From Mytilinidion resinicola (Eukaryota > Ascomycota > Dothideomycetes > Mytilinidiales > Mytilinidiaceae): a stretch of 64,000 bases of DNA. Positions within the stretch are counted from its first letter, which is position 1; each line of letters opens with the position of its first letter. Shown one piece after another: positions 55,798 to 64,000 of this stretch. Made by a program: the position numbers and the translations under genes. The notes under the pieces were generated by a model. It had not been told where the DNA came from, did no database searches, and was given only the letters and a program-made list of their open reading frames with translations. The stretch lies in assembly GCF_010093595.1 (NCBI RefSeq), contig NW_022985439.1, forward strand, positions 2,438,479 to 2,502,478, in the 5' to 3' direction.

Positions 55798-57219
55798 GTG
55801 TGGGAAGCGAGCGACAGCACCAGACGGATGCAAGGGAAGCGAAGTGTCTGGAGAAACGCGCGGAAAATGAGACCTGACCGAACTTATCATGAACATCCGC
55901 TGTCCAACCTGGTCAGGCCAGATGCCTACCTGTAATGCAGGCCAAGTCACACTTGTGAAGGCCCAATAAGGCTGTGCGGGCCAGCCTTGCACTTGTATCT
56001 CCATCAATAAAGTGCAAACGCCCCATTTTGCGTACTTTTGCACCACCACCGTCTTCGGGTGAGGGGAAGCCGGGCAAATCGGGCGACTTTGTACTTTTCG
56101 TTGGGATATTGGGCAGGCTCATGGTGGCGGAGTGCGGAAACCTGCAGGATGCTGGTAGTTCAAGATAGCACACCCCGCAGCAAAAGGCGCCTTCAAAGAG
56201 GCTCAGACTCGACCATGAAGTGACAAAGGTGATAGATTAAACCCAGAGTAGAACGAATTCTGTTTGATAATTGGGCGAATATCTTGATGAAAACAATGGG
56301 TAAGATGACGAGAAAAGATGAATGACTAGAAGCGACGGAGCGTGAAATCACTTAGGAGAAGCCTCGTCGGCCGCAAGCAAGGCCTGGTCTATCGGAGAGT
56401 TAATATGTGTGTTAGCTGTCAAAATGCGGACACCAGACAAGTCTTCCACTACTAGGTAAAGAAGGGATGACGGTCGTTGCGGCTCAACGTGAAAAAAGCG
56501 GAGAGCTAACACATGGGTCACGTGATATGAAAGCTCCACTTGCTGCCTGAATTATGCGGAAACGAAAGTCTGTGGATCTGTATACGAGTGCTAAGTGTCG
56601 GGAGTGTTAAGCGTCGTTGATCTAGTATTGATTTAAATACGAAGTAGTGTGGTGATGATGATAATATCACGTGATTCGACGACACGGACGAATTCTTCCC
56701 AAAGCTCCGTTTCCTCCATCCCTCCATCCTACATCACGATCACAGCGAATGTTTATCTTCGCCTTCTACGAGGAACGTCAATTCAAAATCCTCGAACAAA
56801 CCGCATCGCGCCCTTGCAACGAATGCTGACGGCCCTATAATTGTTGATCCCATCACCGTTCTGGTTTCACAGCACTCCGCTCAGATCCTTATAAGAGTGA
56901 TTAGTGATCGGTCGGACACATAGTACAATTGGAGTAACATGCTATAGTAGTAGTAGACCGCACCCCCGCTCCCTCAAATTCTCCACGTATTTACGTAGTA
57001 CCACCGAGATGATCTCACTAGCAACAATTTGTAAGCCTCGTCTTACAAAGCATGGACGCCTATAGTTACAGTGCCACGTTATGTTCTAGCTATATAGAGT
57101 CCCCTGAGAGCTTAATTAACGATGTAACCAAGAACGTTTTACCTCCTCCCACAACAGCAAACAATTTATTGCTCTACCTGTTAGAGCTCGCAACTACCAC
57201 AACTTCGCACTAGCACACC
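55798..57219. other. Divergent intergenic region, 1.4 kb
   Basis: Holds promoters of the cysteine-rich gene (minus) and the reductase gene (plus). Two TCACGTGA palindromes occur at 56518-56525 and 56667-56674. An open minus-strand frame at 55913-56173 has no supported role. Confidence 0.4.
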
Positions 57220-58411
57220 ATGGCAACTCATAATGCAGTCGTTACTGTTGGATTGAAAGCACCACTCGAAATCCGCCAAGTCCCTACGACACCTCCGACC
57301 AAAGGGGAAGTGCGAGTAAGAGTCGAGTGGACCGCTTCAACACCATTGGATCTTCACCAAAACGATGGAGGTCTTCTTGTCAAGCATCCCCAGATCTTGG
57401 GTGACGGCACTGCTGGGACGGTCGTAGAAATTGGACCGGGAGTAAATAATCTCAAAGTGGGAGATAAGGCACGTGTGTAGGATTGACGACGTAGACATCT
57501 GAGCTAATCTCACTTTGCAGGTCTTCGGCTTCACGTTTCGTGAGCAGAAAGAGAAAGCGCACCAGGAATTCTGCACTTCCCTGGAAACCAATTTCGGAAA
57601 GGTACGAGGGAAATAGTGCACTCTGTAATGTCTTACTGAAACTTTGAAGGTTCCGGAAGGCTTCACGTTGCAGGAAGCGATTACCCTCCCTAATAACTTC
57701 GTTACCGTATTCCACGCTGTCACCACTGATTTTGAGCTACCACTTCCTTGGCCTAAGCCTGCCGGCTACGTCCCACCACATTCCCAAGATCCCATCTTGA
57801 TATGGGGAGGATCTTCGTCGGTCGGACAGTTCGCACTCCAGATTCTGAAGTACTATGGCTATCAAAAACTCATCACGACATCCTCGAAGCGTCATCATGA
57901 GTTCCTAAAGAGCCTCGGAGCATCCGAAACCTTCGACTACAACGATGCTGACGTGTCTTCTGCCATTCTGAATTCGGCTACGAAGGGCTCGTCCGGACCT
58001 GCCATCTCATTCATTCTAGACTGCATAGGATCTCAGGACGGAAGCATTCGACCTATTGCTAAGATTGCTCAAAAGGATACTAAGGTCGCGATTCTGCTAC
58101 CAGTCGTCGTGAAAGACTCGAGCGAAACTACGGCACCCGAGTACTCCATGGATGTGCAAACGGCTGCCAAGTGGGAAGCCGGCGTGGACGTTCGTGGTGT
58201 CCGGACGCATTTCTACGCGAACAACGAATTCTTCCGCGACCATTTGCAAACGGAGGTCATGCCGACCATGCTCAAGGAAGGTATCGTGACCCCGAACAAA
58301 CAACGTATCATCGAGGGTAATACCTTGTTAGAAAGAGCACAGAAAGCGATGGATATCATGAGGAGGAAAGAGCAGAGTGGTGAGAGACTAGTTTGGCGAG
58401 TCTCGGAGTAA
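57220..58411 (+). CDS. Zinc-independent medium-chain reductase (enoyl-reductase/quinone-oxidoreductase type)
   Basis: Exons 57220-57474, 57521-57601 and 57650-58411 give 365 residues. The N-terminal GroES-like fold includes KGEVRVRVEWTASTPLDLHQ and ILGDGTAGTVVEIGPGVNNL, without the zinc-binding Cys/His residues of alcohol dehydrogenases. The cofactor fold shows ILIWGGSSSVGQFALQILKY at about 160-180, where a GxSSxVG variant replaces GxGGVG, as in NADPH-dependent enoyl reductases and ToxD-like proteins. It is full length and ends SGERLVWRVSE. The substrate cannot be named. Its 3' end converges on the peroxisomal dehydrogenase gene with only 100 bp between the stop codons, so the transcripts may overlap. 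Confidence 0.85.
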
Positions 58412-58511
58412 AACGGAGAGAAATTTCTCTGTCCTTGATGTTTCAAATGTACAGATAGATGCTTCGTAAATGCTATTTGGCTGATTGGGGTCCTGTTCCG
58501 TCTCCTCCCTC

Positions 58512-60707
58512 CTACAGCCGCGAAGGTTTCGATTTTCTTGCTGTATTGACCTAGCAAAGAATCTATTAGTAGATGCTCTTTACCCCAGACCGCGTTCAAA
58601 CCTTGCCATACCTTCAAATATTTGGCCATGTTTATGTTACTGTACTTTGAGCCGTCCGCTTGATTTTCCGGATGATCCGCTCTCCCATCGTCAAAATTCA
58701 CTATCGATGCAAATTCCTGCACGCTGTTAGTAAGTCCTTATCGGCATACGGACGAGAAAACCACGGGAAACTTACTTTCAGCACATCTTCGGGCGTCAAT
58801 GACTTGTCAAGGGGAAAATCAGCGCCACGAGCTCGCTGCCACCTCGTCTTTGCGATCCATCCAACGCCCGCTTCATACAGCCCTCCGGTCGGATTTGATA
58901 GCTTATCACTGCATAGAGCCATTACCAGCGGAGCAACGTACTCAGGCCTCAAAGCCTGTACTACGTCCTCTGGCATTATCGTCCGTGTCATGGCTGTTCC
59001 GGCAGTTGGAGCTACTGTGTTGACATATATATTATACTTCGCACCTTCGAGGGCCAAGGAGCGACCAAATCCAAGAATTCCAGCTTTCTGGGTGATTGAA
59101 CCTCGTAAGCTTTTGCACTTAATTTTCTTCAAGCGAATGGACTAACTTACTGCTGCAGCGTAGTTGGATTGGCCAAAATTTCCGTATATTCCAGTAGTGG
59201 ATGTGATGTTGACGATACGCCCATATTTCTGCTTCAGCATGTAGGGCCAGGCCGCTTTCGTAACTCTGTAGGTCCCTCCTAGATGAACTGCGACGACCGA
59301 CTCCCAGGCCTCGTCTGTCATATTCGAGAACGCCTTGTCGCGCAAGATACCCGCATTATTAACGATGATGTCGATCCGTCCGTAAGCGTCAACCACAGCT
59401 TTTACGACTTGTTCTCCCTTCTCCACCGACAGCGTCACTCCAATGGCCTCTCCACCCGCTTTCTTAATCTCTTCAACCACGCTCGCGGTACTCATAGCGT
59501 CATTAACAACCACCTTAGCACCGAGCGCCGCAAAGGCCGTGCAATACTCTTTCCCCAGCCCCGCCGCACCGCCCGTGACCAGCACCACCTTTCCTCCGAA
59601 GTCCACCTTCTCGCCTCCGTCACCCCTCGGTGCTTTCTTCGCCTCTTCAAGCTTCGTAATCATATCCGCCGATCCACTCGCATGCTCCGGCCTCCCCCTC
59701 TCAAAATCTCCCACGTCTCTCCACCTTTTCACCACCGCCCCAGCCGTGAAGCTGTCATCGGGTCGAAAGAGCGCGCCCTTCGACCGCTCCCACCGGATCT
59801 TCGAGAAATGGCCCGCTGCTGCTTCGAATATGGAGCCGGTCTCCGTGTTCGAGGAGTGGACTAGAACTGCGACGAGCGGTACCACGTACGCTGGCGACAT
59901 GGCGGATAGCACCTCCGGGGTCATGACGGTTGCTGTGAGGCGCGAACCAGCGCCGGGAGCGAGGACGTTTGCGAAGATGTTATACTTCTTCCCCTCAAGC
60001 GCGAGCGTCTTAGTGAACCCGATCAACGCAAATTTAGCAGCTATCACCATCCAAAGTCAGCCGCAAATTCTTGACATCGACCCTCTCACGCCAGTTCTCA
60101 CACTTCCATCAACCCCTCAGGGAAAGAAGAAAGACTCTCACCCGCATAATTCGTCTGCCCAAAATTCCCAAACAGCCCACTCGCACTACTCGTATTAACC
60201 ACCCTCCCGTACTTCTGCTTCCTGAAATACGGCCACGCCGCTCTAGTACACTTATACGCCCCCCTCACGTGCACATCCATGATCAGGTCCCAGTCCCTCT
60301 GCGTCATATTCCTAAAACTGACATCACGCAGAATACCCGCATTATTAATCAACACATCAACACGGCCGAATTCTTTGATAGCGGTCTCGATGATGAGATC
60401 CCCGGAGGTCACGGAGTGGTGGTCTGCGACTGCGACGCCGCCGGCGGCGCAGATTTCGGAGACGACGGTGTCGGCGGGCTGGGGACGTGGAAAGGTAAGT
60501 ATGGGTTTGGTTTGTAGTGGTGTTTTATGGTAGGTGAAGGGAATGGAGTACCTTTGTGTCATTTCCTTCGCCTTTTCCTGATCCTCCGAGGTCGTTCACG
60601 ACGACTTTTGCGCCGCGGGAGGCGAAGAAGAGGGCGTATGCGCGGCCGAGGCCGGCGCCGCCGCCTGTGACTACGACGACTTGGTTGTCGTAGCGTAATT
60701 CAGACAT
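58512..60707 (-). CDS. FOX2-like peroxisomal dehydrogenase: two SDR domains, no hydratase domain, PTS1 SRL
   Basis: Six exons (60707-60552, 60478-60142, 60040-59151, 59087-58776, 58716-58612 and 58550-58512) give 612 residues. Domain 1 has [20 protein letters not shown] (NAD loop) and [18 protein letters not shown], then AAKFALIGF, with Ser and YxxxK catalytic residues. Domain 2 repeats this with [14 protein letters not shown] at about 318-331 and [20 protein letters not shown], then K. This is the tandem 3-hydroxyacyl-CoA dehydrogenase half of multifunctional enzyme type 2. After the linker ([17 protein letters not shown]) the usual 2-enoyl-CoA hydratase domain is absent. A 13-codon last exon instead ends KPSRL*, a good peroxisomal signal. 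Fungal FOX2 is normally about 900 residues. It may oxidise 3-hydroxyacyl-CoA made by a separate hydratase. Confidence 0.88.
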
Positions 60708-61469
60708 TTTGACTTTGGAATTGGATGCAAGGAGCGAGTAGGAGTGCTAAATTTGAGAGAACGTTTTGATGTATGACATATGGAGTTGCAGGAAAAGAGC
60801 AAAAGAAGATCAAGAAATCGAGAAAAACTATACTAAGGTACTGCCTCGGCATTCTTGTGGATACAGGGGTGGATCGTGGATTGCGGGGTGCCGTTTGCGG
60901 GGAAATTCATGACTCGCCAATTCCACTTCGTACCTCTTTCTGAGGATGGAGATGAAACAATGCATTGAACGAGGTAAGTGATGTATTGGATGAGCATCTA
61001 TCTAGGCTACGTACGCCGTATATATACTCTGTGTGTGTGTGGAGGCTTACGTAACCGTACCGTAGAACTGTGAGGGCTAAGTATAGGAACCGTGTTCTAT
61101 ATCAAAGTAGCCGAGCTAACCGTACCATACTCCGTAGGCTAGCTGGCTAAGAATACGTACTCCGTCACTTTCTGCTCGGACATGTACCATGCCAGATACA
61201 CCATGTTCTTGAGCCGGACTTGCGATATTGTTATGGGGACTTGTAATAACGGTAACGGAGCCACGATATGTGAGTGTATAGGAAGCACTTCCTATGGTGC
61301 GGGTAGCGTGATGATCGATGGTGGGAGGTATTCTAGAATAAGATAGTCAGGACATTAGACTATCCAACCGCCCCAGTTCAAACATCCAACTCAAACAACT
61401 TCAAGAACCGCATCCCTTCCTAAACTTTCCCCCTCTCCTACATCAAGAAAGTAGAGAAAGACCCCGTAC
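60708..61469. other. Intergenic, 0.76 kb
   Basis: Presumed promoter of the peroxisomal dehydrogenase. A short GT dinucleotide run lies near 61030 and several GTACCGTA-like words at 61050-61140. No gene was recognised. Confidence 0.4.
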
Positions 61470-62180
61470 CTAACCATCTCCGAACTCCTCACCAAACGCC
61501 TCCCCCACCCGAATCTCCGGCAACAGCCCAGCCAAAGATCCCGCAGACAGCAAAGGCACCTCACTCCACTCTGGCGACGAGATCCCAGCGAACCTCTTGA
61601 GCAGCCTCGTAGGATGTAGTAGCTGAAAGCGGGCCGCCCATCGCGCCCTAAAGGCGGCTTTCTCTGCGGCCCTTGTGGCATCGCGCTCCGCGTAGAGAGC
61701 ATCCCACACATTGTTCATTGGGCCTCGCTCGTTCCAGTCGACAGCAGTAGTGCCGTATTCAGGAGGGGCGTGCTGGAGATTCTGGGCTGAGTTGGTTGAG
61801 GAGGACGGTGGTCCACGTGAGGGACGGGCTGCCGTGGGTTGGGGAGCGGTAGGGGATGGCCTATGGGGCACTAGTAGGGGCTCTTCGGCTGCACCGGTTG
61901 AATTGAGTGGCCGCTCATTTGGAGGTTGTGCTGCCGTGGGTTGGAAGACGATACGGGGCTGTCTAGGGGGCGCCTGCATAGGTTCCCGTACCGTACCGGT
62001 GGAGCGGGTTGGTCGTTCGCGTGAGGAATAGGCGCATATTGGCTGTGGAACGGGACGAGATGGCCTTAGGGGCGCGGGTCGAGGATACCCAGCTGCATTA
62101 GTTGAATAGAGCGGCTGGTCGCGGGAGGGGTGGTCGCCTCGGGATTGAGTGGCGTTGGGGGTATTGGTGTGACAAGGCAT
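61470..62180 (-). CDS. Proline-rich protein with 34-residue tandem repeats
   Basis: An uninterrupted frame of 236 residues starts MPCHTNTPNATQSRGDHPS. Residues 20-121 are three 34-residue units beginning RDQPLYSTNAAG, RERPTRSTGTVR and NERPLNSTGAAE, followed by a partial fourth unit (RGPPSSSTNSAQ) to about 143. Each unit has an STxxA core, PxRP and a PQP/FQP block. The C-terminal 90 residues are different and helical (AERDATRAAEKAAFRARWAA, RFQLLHPTRLLKRFAG) and end acidic. There is no signal peptide or membrane helix. I do not recognise it. Repeat units matching at DNA level (102 bp) with the frame kept open favour a real gene. Confidence 0.6.
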   Translation of the reverse strand: MPCHTNTPNATQSRGDHPSRDQPLYSTNAAGYPRPAPLRPSRPVPQPICAYSSRERPTRSTGTVREPMQAPPRQPRIVFQPTAAQPPNERPLNSTGAAEEPLLVPHRPSPTAPQPTAARPSRGPPSSSTNSAQNLQHAPPEYGTTAVDWNERGPMNNVWDALYAERDATRAAEKAAFRARWAARFQLLHPTRLLKRFAGISSPEWSEVPLLSAGSLAGLLPEIRVGEAFGEEFGDG

Positions 62181-62603
62181 TGTGGACGCGGGTTGGGGAA
62201 CGTTGAAGGTTGAGATTGGTGTTGAAATTATGGGTTTCGGGGTTGTTTTTAAATTGTGATTTGAGAAGTCGAGTATGATGGAGAGATTTCGAATAGCGAA
62301 CGCAAAGTATCTGCTGGGAGATATATATTAAAACACTGTGCATGTATGTTGGCCATTGTTGGTGATTTTGGACAAAATGTAGGTATAGGCCTGCGGGTTT
62401 GACGGGACACATCTTCGCCATGCTCTTGAACAACGCGTCTTGTGAATGAGGGATATGAGATGGCAAGAGAGAGAGGAGTTCTAGACATCAGCGAATAAAG
62501 TGAACGCGGTTAGTGAATGGCTAACAGACAAGCAACTGTATGTAGAGTGAAAACAAGGGGTATTGGATATGCGAAGGGGCGTTTTCATTGATGTATCAGG
62601 AAC
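62181..62603. other. Spacer between the repeat protein and the sulfatase
   Basis: 423 bp with the promoter of the repeat protein (TATATATTAAAA-like sequence near 62323-62335 read on either strand) and the 3' flank of the sulfatase. No other gene is supported. Confidence 0.35.
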
Positions 62604-64000
62604 CTACTCTTTCCCGCCTCCATCCACAAGCAAGACGCCATACTCCGGCACCGCTCCAACCACTCCTACCTCATCGGCATACTCATCCCAGTGCTGCAGC
62701 AACTCATTCAACTTCTCCCTCTGCTGATCCCCCTCGTCTGCCAAATCTCTAGTCTCCCCGGGATCAGCCTCTAGATCAAACAGTTGCCACCGCTGCGGCC
62801 CATACGGCTTCGGGATAAATACCGCCTTCCATTTCCCCTTTCTTACTGCCATGCGATCGAACAATTCCCATCCAGTCACTGTATCTTCGTCGTGAATCGC
62901 GCCGGCTCCGTCTTTGTGAGTCAAATACGGTACCCAGCTCTTGCCTTTCACTGCTTCAATCTGCTTCCCCTTCCACTCTCCTTTTCCCGGATGCGCTACG
63001 CCCGCTAACTCAAGTATCGTGGGCGCGATATCCATCACCGTCGCAAAAACATGTTCGATGCCCTCTTTCTTCTCACCGGTAAGAGGTGGAGACCGTAGTA
63101 TAAGCGGCACGCGAATCCCACCTTCCGCTGTAAACACCCTATACAGCCACCCTGGGGCTGTCGCCGCAGATGCCCAGTGTGGGCCATACCATACATAGCT
63201 ATTCTCTTTGCCGACATTGTCCAGGCTATTATCGCAGTACTTCTTTATATGGTCAAAGACGTTTCCTTTGACCACCGGTGCGCTTTCAAGAAGAAGTCCT
63301 TCGGCGCCGTTGTCTGACATGAATAACACAACCGTGTTGTCTAGTTCGCCAGTCTCGCGGAGGTAGTCGACTACACGCCCGACGGCCGTGTCCATCCGGG
63401 TAACCATACCGGCATAGGTTTCCATTGTCCGGGCAGAAAAAGCCTGATCAGCGGGAGAGAGGGTGTCCCAAGCTTGCGACAGCATGCCAGAGTGGGGTGC
63501 TACGACATCGTGGGGAACTGCGTGTGAAGGGACGAGACCTGCTTTCTTGAGGGCGGCGATGCGTTCCTGGCGGAGGACTTCTGGTCCTGAGTCATATCGA
63601 CCGCGATAGGGGAGTATTTCTTCTTCTGGGGCTTGGAGAGGCCAATGCGGAGCTGAAAAGGGAAGATATGCGAAGAAGGGTTTTGCTGCATCGTCTTCTG
63701 TGCGCTCGGAGAAGTATTGGAGGAGTTTGTCTGCGAAAGCGTCGGTGGAGTAGAAATTGGGCCCTAGTTCTGACGGTTTGATAAGCGTGGAGTCTTCGAC
63801 GTAGAAAACGTTTGTGCCTAATCCAGTGAGCTTCTTGAATATTTCGCAAAACAAGTATGCCTGGGGACCTCACGTTCGAGCAGTAGTGGTAGCTTATCCT
63901 GCTCTTCCAATTGCGGTTCCCAGCCATAATGATTTGCACCTCCCTATTCACTACCCGTCAGCATCACTCAATTACTTCCTCAACCCTTTTACCCTTGAAT
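62604..64000 (-). CDS. Arylsulfatase-type sulfatase, C-terminal part (runs off the right edge)
   Basis: Two exons lie inside the window: 63943-63874 (GGANHYGWEPQLEEQDKLPL) and 63817-62604. A 56-nt intron separates them (GTGAGG, GCTCAC branch, ATTAG). Further exons with the N-terminal catalytic Cys/Ser motif (CxPxR) must lie beyond 64000. Seen here are FFAYLPFSAPHWPLQAPEEE, METYAGMVTRMDTAVGRVVD, DNTVVLFMSDNGAEG (metal-binding DN), GGIRVPLILRSPPL and RWQLFDLEADPGETRDLADE, all standard sulfatase family blocks. The protein ends VPEYGVLLVDGGGKE. It should hydrolyse sulfate esters and may be secreted or intracellular; the signal-peptide region is not visible. Confidence 0.88.

Noticed and set aside
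18966..60707. A fatty-acid metabolic gene cluster linking the acyl-CoA synthetase and the peroxisomal dehydrogenase
   Set aside because: They are 37 kb apart with many unrelated genes between them, so clustering is not supported.

Overview
The window looks like a gene-dense stretch of a filamentous ascomycete (Pezizomycotina) nuclear chromosome. The support is the gene content (HET-domain, F-box, DUF6590-like and DUF7580-like proteins, fungal cysteine-rich membrane proteins) and the intron style: most introns are 40-60 nt with GTRNGT donors, CTAAC/CTGAC-like branch points and YAG acceptors. I cannot place it to genus. Exon joins were worked out by hand from reading frame, splice signals and family resemblance; no database search was run.

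Layout. 1-7.8 kb: a large C2H2-type regulator on the minus strand, a small hidden two-exon gene diverging from it, and a five-exon MFS transporter. 7.8-14.2 kb: a gene-poor, decayed stretch with a 221-bp inverted-repeat element (MITE-like), a disabled cysteine-rich membrane-protein gene, and a join of three broken genes (helical-repeat fragment, patatin-like phospholipase relic, truncated short-chain dehydrogenase). 14.2-18.9 kb: three tandem F-box paralogues, one intact, one frameshifted, one cut short. 19-21.1 kb: a FAT1-type very-long-chain acyl-CoA synthetase. 22-27.1 kb: a small threonine-rich ORF, another F-box gene and a HET-domain gene.

27.5-35.5 kb is a housekeeping block: a small mitochondrial membrane protein divergent from the R-SNARE YKT6 (eight exons), a WW-domain protein, and the AAA ATPase AFG2, whose first AAA module is degenerate and carries a tandem hexapeptide insertion. 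36.5-46.8 kb holds three long, largely disordered proteins of unknown function. 47.4-54.3 kb holds a DUF6590-like gene broken by one in-frame TGA, a DUF7580-like protein and a protein with a GACKVCKAKKRKC motif.

54.5-64 kb: a cysteine-rich single-pass membrane protein; a medium-chain reductase convergent with a peroxisomal multifunctional enzyme that has two dehydrogenase domains, no hydratase domain and a C-terminal SRL (PTS1); a proline-rich protein built on a 34-residue repeat; and the 3' part of an arylsulfatase running off the right edge.

The acyl-CoA synthetase and the PTS1 dehydrogenase both belong to fatty-acid metabolism but lie 37 kb apart and need not be co-regulated. The F-box, HET, DUF7580 and patatin pieces are typical of fast-evolving accessory regions. 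The most unusual items are the AFG2 insertion, the hydratase-less FOX2-like enzyme, the single-stop DUF6590 gene and the mosaic of broken genes at 11.9-13.5 kb.
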